Source: Tubiluchus corallicola (lineage: Eukaryota; Priapulida; Priapulimorpha; Priapulimorphida; Tubiluchidae). From it: a stretch of DNA of 64,000 bases. Positions 22,543-33,520 of this stretch are shown in pieces. Location: positions 186,001-250,000 of the forward strand of contig JAQGDQ010000279.1 of NCBI GenBank assembly GCA_030141605.1. The letters are read 5' to 3'. Numbering within the stretch: the first letter of the stretch is position 1; every line of letters starts with the position of its first letter. The notes under the pieces are model-generated. The model was given only the letters and a program-made list of their open reading frames with translations, did not search any database and was not told the origin of the DNA. A program made the position numbers and the translations under genes.

Positions 22543-22675
22543 AAGTGGCACAGGAAAAAGTGGCACAGTAAAGATGGCGTCGAAAAATTGGCGCTGGAAA
22601 AAATGACACAAATGGAAAAGCAGGTGAAAATGACATAGGTAAAAATGGTACAAGAAAATATGACACACTTTGCCT
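22543..22675. repeat. (GGCACAGGAAAAAGT)n degenerate minisatellite
   Basis: About eight imperfect units of 15-17 bp (GTGGCACAGGAAAAA, TGGCGCTGGAAAAAA, TGACATAGGTAAAAA, GGTACAAGAAAATA). The unit is the reverse complement of the TTTTTTCCTGTGAC motif seen at 715-830, 27415-27510 and 49175-49520. Confidence 0.75.
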
Positions 22676-23204
22676 TTTTTAATGCACACCATCGCTAGTA
22701 CACCTGTCCGTTGAATCAAATTGCTAAACTGATGAAGTCTAACATATTTTATTAATATAATTTACACAGAGTTCAAAATAAACAGTACATTACCATCTAA
22801 AGCAAGCAGCATCAGTGAAAATTGTTACAGTGACCCATAACTCATTACTGTTGATTCAAAACTTTAATTGGTAACTGAAGAAAGTTGAGCTTACACATTC
22901 TCGTCAGAAATATTTTGTTAGTAGCAAAGAACAGACATTCCATTCGTGTATTAAGTATTTTACAGTATAAACTAGTTTTAATTTAGCTTAATAAAATACA
23001 TCATTAATATCATCGTTATTGATTACAATATAGTTATATCTGGTTAATCCATAATTTGTGCAACTACACATGTTATTTACATATGCAGATATATGTAATA
23101 CGCAGCTAAGAACATATCATAATTACCTGTGCTATAAACAGTAATGCAAAGAAAAATGGTTTCTTGCTCATAGCGATAGAAAGTGTCAAAGATTGTCAAG
23201 AATG
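22676..23204. other. no gene seen
   Basis: AT-rich unique spacer. Confidence 0.5.
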
Positions 23205-23545
23205 CTCACTATTCAGCAATGAAAATAACTGAATAAAATGCTGACAGCAATATAATGACTTTGTGCATCAAATATACAGAACTTCCTGAATGCTTGCTGT
23301 TGAGAAATAAAAAAAATCTGAATAAAAAACTGACAACAATGTAATGATTTTGTGCATCAACATACAGAGCTTCCTGAATGCTTGCTGTTGAGAAATGAAA
23401 AAAGAAATCTGAATTAAATGCTGACAACAATGCACAGACTTTATGCATCAAACATACAGAATGCCGTGAATGCTTGCTACTGAGAAATGAAAAAATATGA
23501 ATTGAGTGCTGACAACATTGTAGTGACATGTGCATCTGTCTGTTA
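23205..23545. repeat. minisatellite, four units of 88-91 bp
   Basis: CTGACA(G/A)CAA recurs at 23241, 23330, 23421 and 23509. Each unit carries TGCATCAA(A)-ATACAGA, then GAATGCTTGCTGTTGAGAAAT. Unit length is not a constant multiple of three. The 130-codon minus-strand frame over it is a by-product of the repeat. Confidence 0.9.
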
Positions 23546-24340
23546 TAGATACTAACGTTTGATCTGGCAGTAATAATTTGACCTCTAATTGTGCAGGTCA
23601 TTGAAAGAGTTAAAATGTTAATTATAGTTAAAAATATTCAGCGATTTGTTGAAGTATTTCTGTTTCCTTTCGACAAACATGTTAATCCTTCAACATTGTT
23701 GATCATACATGCTTGCTACTAATTCTTTTTGCGTGGTTGTTAAGCCCAATAGCTGTAGATGAAACAGATGTAAATTGGATGGATGTGCCAATCAGGAATT
23801 AACTTACAAGTTCCAAGGTTGAGTTTTGACAGAAAACTGCTGTATTTTGAATTGTAATTATTGCCATCCTATTAGGGTTGTATTACCCTATAGGCTAGTA
23901 TAGGCTGCAGCCTTTGGCCCTCAAGTTTGGGGGGGGGGGCATGTTTTGCATTGCTGAATTAAAGTTACTCCTCATTTAAGAGAAAGGACCCCTGTTTGAG
24001 GCCTTTTATTTGAGACAAAGGGCCTTTGTTTGAGGCCCTTTACTTGAGATAAGGGACCCTCTTTGAAGAACTTTATTTGAAATATGGGGAACCCAGCTAT
24101 GCAAATATTGCTAAAATACATCACAAATAAAAGATGTTCAAGTTGAATATGAGCAAATTAGAGGTTGACTCCGTTTGTGAGGGCATTGTAATTTAATTAG
24201 CGTAGGGGCCCCAAAAGGTCATAATCTGGCCTTGCGCCCTGTAAATGATATATTGTTACAGTAAATAAAGCAATCCACCTTTCAGAGTTTGGAATTTTTT
24301 AGTTTCTTATTAGAATTAGTTAAATGCTTTGCAAATGCCC
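23546..24340. other. no gene seen; degenerate GGCCCTTTATTTGAGA-type short repeats
   Basis: Around 23985-24090 a roughly 30-bp unit (GAGGCC(T/C)TTTA(T/C)TTGAGA) occurs three times. A poly-G tract lies at about 23930. Nothing else is recognised. Confidence 0.5.
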
Positions 24341-24890
24341 GTTGCTAAAGGACGATTGGGTAATGTCTTGTCAAAACGAAGGGTGACAGTTGCTATAGTA
24401 ACCGAATTGAAGTAATTGAGTAATTTGCGTGATTGTGCAGTATTTGTCTAATTTGAAATTGCAGAACATGTGATTGATGTGAAGAGTGAAATTGTTTTCA
24501 CAGTTGCTATGGGGCACCTGTACTGTGAGTTAGCAGCAAGCAAGTATGAACTTCTAACAGTAAGGTGTGGTTCTTTTAGAACCCTTAGCACTAAGCCATT
24601 ACATATCCATGTTACTTAAGATCTCCTCCATCCCAAATTTAAAAGGAGAAATTATCAGTCATTTTGAAATGCTTGAGTCTGTCCGCAGTTGCCTAGCAAC
24701 AGGCAAAGGTCATCCACAGGCTAGTTTGAAGTAAGAAAACAATAAGAAGCATAAGTTCGCCGGTCATTGTGTAAGAATGTAGTGGTCAGTAATCGCTTAT
24801 TTCCAACTCCTCTGCCCAGGAGACAACTTTTACAGTTAGCTTTTTACAGTCTTAGGTAGAGTAATTGCAACACGTTGCCTAGCAACAAGC
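24341..24890 (+). promoter_or_regulatory. cluster of RFX/X-box-like motifs
   Basis: GTTGCTATAGTAAC at 24389-24402 fits the 14-bp X-box consensus bound by RFX factors. GTTGCCTAGCAAC occurs at 24688-24700 and again at 24874-24886, each a full two-half-site RFX match. Half-matches GTTGCTAAAGGAC (24341) and GTTGCTATGGGGC (24503) complete a roughly regular series. The 24688 and 24874 copies lie in a duplicated block of about 185 bp (both followed by GGCAAA/GCAAA, then CATCCACAG), so at least those two arose together. No gene start is seen nearby. Confidence 0.4.
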
Positions 24891-25284
24891 AAATGCCATC
24901 CACAGTCCAGCTTGTAGGACAAAAACTATAAACAACATCAACTCTCCTGTCATTTCATTCACCTGCAAACAATAAACAAATGAGTGCACTTTTTTGATAG
25001 TCAAAATGTGAATTTTTTGCTATCCAAGAACTTCTCAAATCCCATTCAGATAAACTCTATGTCTAGTAACGCCTTTCCGTGAATTAAAAGCAGTGAGTGA
25101 CTGGTCTTTTCTGATCGTATTATGACTTCCTTGTACAGGCTAACTAGTTGGTTTGATGAATTGTCATTCAACGTTTGTAAGTTGGAGTCTCGCCCTGTCT
25201 ATTCACATTTCATGGCGTCCATTGAACGAAGCGGTATCGTGGTAAACAGGGCAGGGATTCATTAAAATGTTCGTAAGACAAGAA
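24891..25284. other. no gene seen
   Basis: Unique spacer. Confidence 0.5.
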
Positions 25285-25366
25285 AGTAGGTAGGTAGAAT
25301 GGTTGCTCAGTCAATCGGTAGATAGGTAGGTAGTAGACAGACAGACAGATAGATAGACAGACATTA
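25285..25366. repeat. (GTAG)n/(GACA)n tetranucleotide tract
   Basis: TAGGTAGGTAG, GATAGGTAGGTAG and GACAGACAGACAGATAGATAG blocks with a short interruption. Confidence 0.85.
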
Positions 25367-25550
25367 TCAGCCTTTTCCTCTTCCACGAACACACCAGCCA
25401 CAGCCATTTAATTTATTTAAACTGTGCACGACATGCAAAATTATAACGCAAGCTCTAGTGTTACCAAAAAATTTAAGAAGATTTTAGGAAAATGGGCTTT
25501 AGTGAACGGGTGCGTAGCACTAAGAATGTTTCTATGCTTAACGAATAACT

Positions 25551-26885
25551 TTAATGAATCCGGCCCCAGGGTTGCATGACAATTATGGAGTGTACACGAA
25601 TGCCACACAGGCCTAATCTGTATCCAAGCCCTATATTTCGCTATTGTGCGAAAATATGTAACACCTAATTAACAATGATCCAGGCTAGTTGACTTCCAAA
25701 CAGGCTAGCCCCATTGTGCCAGGTGTCAAACAAATTAGCTTCATGCTGCATTAGGCAACCCGAATATTAATGCTGGAAAACTGTCAAAACACGTTAAATC
25801 GCCAAGTTATTGGTTTCCGTGATTATGATTTCAATCTACGTCTGTCATACCTGTGAGACCACGAATAAATATGAACAGAAAATGGTAGCAATAAGTGTTA
25901 ACACTCTGTTTTCCATTTTTCAAGTGCAGCTTGGGCGCCAAAAGACCAAATATTTATAACAGGCTTGTTAGTAATGACTGCGCTCCCCAATACCAATTGT
26001 AGTGCTGAAAATGAGCAGACTTAATTACTAACGTGAAAATATTCTGCGTTATTGTTTACTGCACACTTCTCTCGCCCCGGGTTCATAATGCAACAGTTCA
26101 GTAGTATTGTTAGCCGCCGCAAGAGCTACCTAGTGGTGGACGAACGCCGCCTTTTACTGACTTTTGGAAAGCATGGAGGTTGAATCCAACACTAACCAAT
26201 TAATTAATAGCAAAGGCGGCGTTTGTCCACCGCTAGGTAGCTCTTGCAGTGACTGACAATACTGCTGAGCTGTTGCATTATGTACCGGGGGTGAGAGAGG
26301 TGCGCAGTAGAGAATAACGCAGAATACTTTCGCGTTAGTAATTGAAAGTCTTCTCATTTTCAGCACTACATCCATTTTGTAATTCAGCCATTTGTAACAA
26401 GTGACCTGTTATAAATATTTGACCTTTTGGCACCAAAGTTGCACTTGAAAAATGGACAACAGAATATTAACGCTTATTGTTACCATTTTCTGCTCATATT
26501 TTTTGTGGTCTCACATCTATTCCGGACACACATTGAGCTCATAATCAGGGAAACCAATAACTTGATGAAATTAACGTGCTTTGGCAGTTTTCCGCATTTT
26601 AAGTAATGCGGAGCAGAATTATTAGTGCGAATCTACCCTTTAATGAATATTCCAGTTGCCTAACTCAGCGTGAAGCTCATTTGTTTAACACCTTCCACAA
26701 TAAGGCTAGCCTGTTCCGAAGTCCACTAGCCGCGACCTGTGACTTATTTTTGCACAATAGCGAACAATACGGCTTGCATACGGATAAAACCTGCGTGGCT
26801 TTCGTGTAAACTCCATATTTATTATCAGTTAATTGGTTAGTGGCCGGATTCAACCTGCGCGCTTTCCTGTAAAGTCAGTAAATGT
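25551..26885. mobile_element. nested fold-back element: long diverged inverted repeat
   Basis: The left arm (about 25551-26154) and right arm (about 26211-26845) are diverged reverse complements with a 56-bp centre. For example AAGCCCTATATTTCGCTATTGT pairs with an AAGCCGTATTGTTCGCTATTGT-type stretch, and the innermost GCCGCCTTT pairs with AAAGGCGGC. The centre itself (TTTACTGACTTTTGGAAAGC...GAATCC...ACTAACCAATTAA) is an inverted copy of the outer right end (26821-26885). Thus 26151-26885 alone is a TIR element of about 735 bp, abutted by an inverted relative lacking its outer terminus. No transposase coding was seen. Confidence 0.7.
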
Positions 26886-27414
26886 ATACCCTGAGGTGCC
26901 CAGTGGACAGTGAATGATATTGTCAGCAGTCTCCCCGGCAAAAAGAAATGAACAGGTTAACTGGTCAGGTACACTACATGGAAAGTATGCCCATTATTGG
27001 TTAGTAGTGGCTGGATATCAGGAGTAAAGTTACAGTCACGCAAACGTAAATGAAGCAAAACTATAAAAAGTTTGTTTATTAATTTGTGAAGCCCACTATG
27101 TATAATGCAATATTATAATGGGCTGTACATTATTGCACAATAAATATAAAAGCTGATAATTATAAACTGACAAGTGGCTACAAAATATTAGATCTAAAAG
27201 ATTTGAAATTGGCAAGCTGTTGCCACTTGCTAGTAAAACTGATAAATATTAAAACAATTTTCAAGAAATTTGTTTTAAGCTGCAATCTGAAGGAAGTAAA
27301 AGACGTTTCAGCTTGTGTATGAACTAGCAAAGAGTTCCATAAATCAAATTTACAAGTGATAACATTAAAGTTCATGATCCTGATTTGTATTTACGTGATA
27401 AAATGAGTCTAGCT
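26886..27414. other. no gene seen
   Basis: AT-rich spacer. Confidence 0.5.
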
Positions 27415-27510
27415 AAAGAAAGTCACAGGAAAAAATGGCACTGGAAAAAACAAATAACCCAAACCCTAGCCAAAATTAATTGTGACTTTTTTCCTGTGAC
27501 TTTTGACAGA
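27415..27510. repeat. palindromic TTTTTTCCTGTGAC module (copy 2)
   Basis: AGTCACAGGAAAAAA at the left and TTTTTTCCTGTGACT at the right are perfect reverse complements. They enclose AACCCAAACCCTAGCC, a decayed telomere-like dimer. Related to 715-830, 22543-22675 and 49175-49520. Confidence 0.6.
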
Positions 27511-28924
27511 CAACTTAAGCTGCAAGTTGTAATTTTGGTCAATTTGTTAGATGATTTAGATCGAATGTAAGAAATTTGCTCATTTTTTAACAAGTCTGGC
27601 TAATTTGGGATAATAATAGCGGTAAGAATTTACTGAGTTTTGGAAGAATGTATGGAACTTAGGATTTGAGTATGATTTAATAATTGGTAACTCAGCTAAA
27701 AATCAGTCAAATTTGTAGTCATTCGTGTCTTTATGAACAGTGTGCAAAATGACCAATCAGAATCAATTACTGCGATTCAAAATTTGTATGAAGCAAATGT
27801 GCACAGGAGTTTCAGGGCAGTGCGGTTAATTTTACAGTTTGTCTAAAAATTCCATTTTGAAAGCTAATGTGTTTTAAGCTATTTGCACTGTACCTACAAA
27901 TTAATTCTCTTCTTGTAAATATGTTTATAGTCAATGCTAGTTTTTAATATTCTATTTTATCTTTTTTAATACAGGAGCAGTACTTTTTGTACGAAAGAAA
28001 GTCAATATATAAATAAATTTATTGTCAAACTTAAAATACCAAGTTAATTTAAAGTTCTCATATGTAAAGATGTAATATGTAAAGTTCCTTACACGTGAGC
28101 TCATTTTACTACATTTTTCCTTTCAGACAGTTACAACCCGAAACAGCGAATTTTCTTCAATCGTAGTGTGTTCAATACGTTGCAACAAATGCTATGTGTA
28201 ATTTTTCTTTCGTCACAAATGCTGTAGTAAACATACTATATCCGTAGCAACAGCATAAATTTGTTACATCGGGCTGAGTGTAAGAAATTTGCTCATTTTT
28301 AACTGAATTTATGTAACATCAAATTTGTATAATTGTAACAAATTTGTATTTATTAAAATGATATTTACTATGTATGCCTTTGCTAATCACTTTTGCGCCT
28401 TTTTTGTACAACAATCGATAATGAAATTTTATAGACAAATACAGTCTCTCATTGCCTAAGATGACTTTGTGTTTTCTCATGTTATACGCAAGTGTCTTAT
28501 AAATTGTAACTGTCTCACTACGCGTGAAGAATTTAAATTTTAAAGCATCAGGTTCGTTTAATTTCGAAGCTGTCAGAGTTAGGACAAGTAGAACCGCTGT
28601 TTATCCCTAGAAAAACCACTCGCGATTTTGAAGCTGATCTGTACGCTGACGTGTGAGTTCTTGCGTATGTGGGGAATTTTCGCCTGCACAGGATTTAGCG
28701 AATGCAAATTCATTATTGATATTTGACAAAAACACTTGCAACCGAAGTTTTTCCTGAGTGTTAGTTATAAGTTATCTGTATTAGAATTCTCATGCAGTTT
28801 ATTGCATCTTTTTACGACCGTTCTTATTAAGCTTTGCAAGTGTGGCGTTGGTATTAAACACACTGTTATTGCATTACATTTAGTAACCAAAAAAACTAAT
28901 GTAAATGAATTTTTTTTGAAAGAT
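27511..28924. other. no gene seen
   Basis: Unique AT-rich sequence. GTAAGAAATTTGCTCATTTTT occurs twice, at about 27568 and 28280. Confidence 0.5.
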
Positions 28925-28995
28925 TAAATCTGGATTTGAACCGGGGGTGTTTGGAATAGCGCCCTGTACATGCACAGCAACTATTTCGTCATGTC
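28925..28995 (-). mobile_element. tRNA-like SINE fragment
   Basis: The minus strand reads GGGCGCTATTCCAAA then CACCCCCGGTTCAAATCCAG, with a good B box (GGTTCAAATCC). The A-box region (TAGTTGCTGTGC) is decayed and no cloverleaf closes. Confidence 0.4.
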
Positions 28996-29394
28996 GGAAC
29001 GTTGACTGCCGATAACAACTTTATTCACAAACGATTGCACCATGTGACCAGACTACGGCTTTGATTGAAACCCAGCAGCTCACCAAAGTATCAGCTGACA
29101 GTGCTTTATGTTTTCTATCAATAGATCTCAACACCTTATGCATAATATACTATTAGTAACGCTGCTTACATGTTGGCGTTATTTACTGATATTAACGTGA
29201 AACAACTTAAAGGACAAGAAAACGGGTACCTGAAGTAGGTTTCAGAAAAATCGCCTTAAAAAATTATACTACTTTCCAGCATTTTTATGCGTACATCGTG
29301 CTCGCGTTGAAAGGATTTTTCGTTTGCTTTCATTTTAAATCTCCCGCAATACTGTGTACTGTTCCAAAGTCGCCATTACATGTCGTCACCTACG
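28996..29394. other. no gene seen
   Basis: Unique spacer. Confidence 0.5.
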
Positions 29395-29715
29395 CACAAC
29401 GTAAATCAGAGGAAGAAAAGGCAATGTTAAATTATGTCCCAAAAAACTTTCCATGCAAATCTATATTACTTAGCATTTCGCATACGTACTGGAAAGACTT
29501 ATGTAACTAGAAATAATAATTTAAAAAGTTTGTGCCAATTGGTAACATGTCGCTGACTCAACCTCCACGGTGCGCCACTCACTAACCAAAAACGTATTTT
29601 TAATCTTATTAATAAGATACAGTAATTTAAAATTTTACTTAGCAACATGTATGTTAGGAATGCTCTGATTATTTCTTCAAACTTTACTCAGTTAAACTTG
29701 TTGTTTCAAACAACC
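29395..29715 (+). repeat. dispersed repeat family R2 (copy 1)
   Basis: Parallels 39915-40262: GAGGAAGAAAAGGC, AAA(A)GACTTTCCA, ATATTACTT, TGGAAAGACTTATGTA, CTCACTAACCAAAAACGTATTT, ATCTTATTAATAAG and AATGCTCTGATTAT occur in the same order. The ends share no obvious terminal repeats and the class is unknown. The frame at 29298-29510 overlaps it and is not conserved in the other copy. Confidence 0.7.
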
Positions 29716-30905
29716 TACCATCTAAATGTCTGCGCCTAACGGTCAGCGCGGGAATTTAAATTTACAGGTTCTATACAGCGTTGCGGCCGACGCAAACCCC
29801 TCTGGCAAAAAGGCAGTATGCAAGTGGTATAAAATGTCAAGACGAATTTTTTAAGCTTTACGTAAGAGGAGGGTTTTCTTGTGCTTTAAAGGTGCACTGA
29901 AGACTAAATATGATTGGGTCATAATGTAATTTAGTCATTACTGATCACGATATCATATGTAAAAAGTCATATTTAAAAATTGACGAAAAGACGGCCAAAA
30001 ATATTGGAATAAATAAAGTAAGTAGGCAGTCATGCTGCTTATTAAATGTAGTTGTATGGAAACTATGAGAGACCTATATCCATTGGCCTGTATGAATAAG
30101 AATGTACAGATTGCAAAGTACTGCAAATAAGCTGCTAGCTACAAGACCACAACTTTTTGGGTTAATACGTGCTCAGCGGTTGTATAGATAATAATTAGGC
30201 TAAATTTCGCCAAAACTATATTTAGTCTATGAGAAAACAAATAATGTAACCAGACTACAGCGGAGCACGAGATAGCAGTGACGTCATGCTAAAACTTTTG
30301 CACGCTGTACCTCATTACTAATATTTTTTCGTCTGTCGCATGTACTCGTAACTACATTGAACTAGGTGCGGACATAGCTACGATTTAAGCTTAACATTAA
30401 AAATGCCGTCAGCGCAATTTTAACCTTGAGTACCTTTCATGTGTAATGCTTATTGTCAGTTAAATATTCATTTCAATTCAATTAATTTTCAATGAAATTT
30501 GCACCAAGTTGGTGCGTAATATTTAGCCGAGCAATGCAGGAAATCTTTGTGCACTCGGTTTAGCTATGCAGCTTTCACCCTTCACTTTCTGAACAGAATT
30601 CAGCTCCCCAGGATTTCCCCATGGTAATTTATGCAAATGTCTTGTGAAACTCGCAGAAACCAACAATCAGCCATCGCTCTATGTTAAACAGCTTGTCAAT
30701 TTACATGAGATTTTATATTTTTTGCAGCGGGATGCATCTGAAATGGCTTCATCCGCTGTGGCTTCACATCAGTTATGCTGCTAAATAAACACGTCAATTT
30801 TGATGCTTGAAATGGATGATATGTAAGTTTGCAAATATTGAATTTTGTTTGTGTTCGTGCAAGCTGAATTAATGGCCCTATTTGCCTGGAAAAACTTTGT
30901 GCGTC
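29716..30905. other. no gene seen
   Basis: Includes GCGCGGGAATTT (E2F-like) near 29747 and GCAGTGACGTCATGC near 30274. No product is assigned. Confidence 0.45.
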
Positions 30906-32013
30906 AGTTACTGTACATGTCTGTTTACCCCCTGTGTGAGGTTGTACCAAAATATTGCCTGCGTTTCTGTAAACATAAATATTTTGATCTAAAACGTGGG
31001 AACTAAAGTTACTTCGGTTTTTATTAACCTAAATTATTTAACCCAATTTTTCCAACAATCTACCTGAACTGCCTAACTCCATGTTAAATAGTCTAACTTA
31101 ACCCAGTCTGACATAAACCAAGACCTTACCCAAATCAAGCCTTCTGGGGGAAGTAAGGCCTATTTCAATGTTTGCGGAAAATGTTAGAATGATTTGGTGA
31201 TAAAACTGTTATAAGAGTCTCGTGTAATTAGTAAAATCACTTTAAAGTCGTGATAATTTCACGCTTGTCCCATTATGAATGCTAATTCTTCCAACAATGA
31301 ACGTCTCTGGTCAGCCGAAGTTAAGCAACGAGCTATCAATTTCCATCAAAACTAATAATAATTTTTTACAAAAAAAAATCGATAGCTAATTTTGTGATAT
31401 TTTTGGTTGAATATTAGGTAAGGTGTAGAAGTCCGAATTATTCTGAGCAGTGCACGCTTATGAAAATCCTGCTCAGAATAATTCGGACTTCTACACCTTA
31501 CCTAATATTCAACCAAAAATATCACAAAATTAGCTATCGATTTTTTTTTGTAAAAAATTATTATTAGTTTTGATGGAAATTGATAGCTCGTTGCTTAACT
31601 TCGGCTGACCAGAGACGTTCATTGTTGGAAGAATTAGCATTCATAATGGGACAAGCGTGAAATTATCACGACTTTAAAGTGATTTTACTAATTACACGAG
31701 ACTCTTATAACAGTTTTATCACCAAATCATTCTAACATTTTCCGCAAACATTGAAATAGGCCTTACTTCCCCCAGAAGGCTTGATTTGGGTAAGGTCTTG
31801 GTTTATGTCAGACTGGGTTAAGTTAGACTATTTAACATGGAGTTAGGCAGTTCAGGTAGATTGTTGGAAAAATTGGGTTAAATAATTTAGGTTAATAAAA
31901 ACCGAAGTAACTTTAGTTCCCACGTTTTAGATCAAAATATTTATGTTTACAGAAACGCAGGCAATATTTTGGTACAACCTCACACAGGGGGTAAACAGAC
32001 ATGTACAGTAACT
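30906..32013. repeat. 545-bp-arm palindrome with an 18-bp loop
   Basis: 30906-31450 and 31469-32013 are equal-length reverse complements with no difference seen by eye. The loop is TGCACGCTTATGAAAATC. The 20-mer CTGAGCAGTGCACGCTTATG occurs at 31443-31462 and again at 32014-32033, exactly where normal sequence resumes. So an inverted copy of the preceding 545 bp has been inserted between 20-bp direct repeats, splitting an R1 repeat. Confidence 0.9.
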
Positions 32014-32265
32014 CTGAGCAGTGCACGCTTATGGGAAATCACACTGCGCGTACGAGAATTCACAAAGTCCACCAGTTACGTCATAATTTTCATGTGAATG
32101 GCGGGCTACCACCAAACCTGAAAATTTCTATACAGCCGTAATAAAAATTAACTTTATATTTCATAGACATATATTTGGACATTTCTTTGTTATATTTTTT
32201 TAAGTTTACGTGACAACAGTAAAATAAATCCAACATGCTAAATGACTTGTCATTTTCATTAACGT
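31138..32265 (+). repeat. dispersed repeat family R1 (copy 2), split by the inverted insertion
   Basis: 31138-31462 matches the 5' part of the copy at 49990-50550. 32014-32265 carries on with the 3' part (CAGTTACGTCATAATTTTCA, GTGAATGGCGG, AAATTTCTATACAGC, CAGTAAAATAAATCCAA, ATGCTAAATGACTTGT). The intervening inverted piece is absent from the other copies, which shows the original order. Confidence 0.8.
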
Positions 32266-32324
32266 ACTCAGGGCAACCTGAGCAAGCGCACACCAGACTT
32301 CACTCTTTTGCATGACTCCAATCC
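32266..32324. other. short unique spacer
   Basis: No feature seen. Confidence 0.4.
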
Positions 32325-32475
32325 TATTTCGTCCTGTCCAACCTATCCAGCTCAGTTCCGTCTAATTTAGTGCAGTCCAGCCCAGTGTGGTGCTCTTGTC
32401 TAGTTCAGTTCAAGTCCAGTCCAAATCGCTAATCCAGTTTGTCTCGGTTTTTTCTAGCCCACTCTAGTTCAATGT
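32325..32475. repeat. degenerate (TCCAGTCCAGT)n tract
   Basis: CCAGT/CTAGTTCAGTTC-type pentamers and decamers recur across 150 bp (GTGCAGTCCAGCCCAGTG, AAGTCCAGTCCAAATC). An old simple repeat. Confidence 0.6.
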
Positions 32476-33433
32476 TGTATAACTCATTCGAATCCAGTCG
32501 TCTCAGTCCTTCGAGCTGAGGCTCTGGACGCGGGCACAAGCCACCAAACATTGGTAACCCAGGACCGCCCATGTAGAGCTGCTGCATGCAGCAATTCCGG
32601 TGTTACTGATGGGTTGTTAGGAGTAATGGCATTTAATGTTACTATCCACATTAACCCCCTGGCAAAACTGTTGTAAATATTTGTAATACGGCGGGCAGTG
32701 GTTAATGTGAAATCTTGTGAAACTCTAAATGTTTCTGTGGCTTCGTTTATAGAGCGAATAAACACAGTTTGTTTTTCATGAGTTTAATGCTAAAGGACTC
32801 ACCAGATTTTTCTCTTTCAATTTCGTGTTTTAAAGTCGAAACATCAACGCGTCCTACAAGTATAAGCTAAAAAATAAAATCAAGGCGGGGAAGGGGTTTG
32901 AAAACCTACAATAATTGGCATTTTTAATGTGTTTAGGTAAAACTTGTGCTCCTTATTTTCTCCTTATTTGAGAAATTTGAAAGACCGATAACGTGGTGGG
33001 ATCGAACCAGTACTCATATGACAGCCCGTTGTCTGTGATACTTAATTATTAATACTAATCTCTAGTCTAGGCGGTTCGCTGTTCACTATTTTCAAAATAG
33101 CAGAATTCTATTTCTGTTTGTATTTATGTCGTGTGGCGCAGAAAAATGGGTTGAAGTTAGACTACAATAATATTAGAAGCTAGTAACTTACAAAGTTGAA
33201 ATTTCACATTATGGTATTACAGTACGTTAGCTTTTGGCTGTGAATTTATGGCTTCCGTGATTTCTAAGTTATGGCTGAAAAGCTTTTGCGTATCAAAAAA
33301 ATTAAATGCCGGAACAATGTCAGCTAATAACCATTTGAGCGATAGCCACGTTGATGTATCAACCAGTCTTCATCATACAAAATAAACTACTGGTAAATAT
33401 TTATTGTCAAGAAAAAAAATAGTACAGTTAAAA
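32476..33433. other. no gene seen; B-box-like fragment on the minus strand
   Basis: On the minus strand, CTGGTTCGATCCCACC (33010-32995) is a good tRNA B box, but the A-box side is unrecognisable. The 93-codon minus frame at 32484-32765 has no motif. Confidence 0.4.
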
Positions 33434-33520
33434 CTCTGGATTACAGTATCTGGAAGACTTGATTCTCTGGATTACAGTATCTGGAAGGCTTAATTCTCTG
33501 GATTATAATATCTGGAATTC
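33434..33520. repeat. 31-bp tandem repeat, about 3 units
   Basis: CTCTGGATTACAGTATCTGG starts at 33434 and 33465, with a diverged third unit at 33496. The period is exactly 31. Confidence 0.9.

Noticed and set aside
23205-23545. CRISPR array
   Set aside because: The units are directly adjacent and similar along their whole length, with no unique spacers, and the genome is animal-like.
23209-23601. 130-codon minus-strand frame
   Set aside because: It is carried by a four-unit minisatellite whose unit length is not a multiple of three, so the units fall in different frames.
32484-32765. 93-codon minus-strand frame
   Set aside because: No recognised domain; probably repeat-derived or chance.
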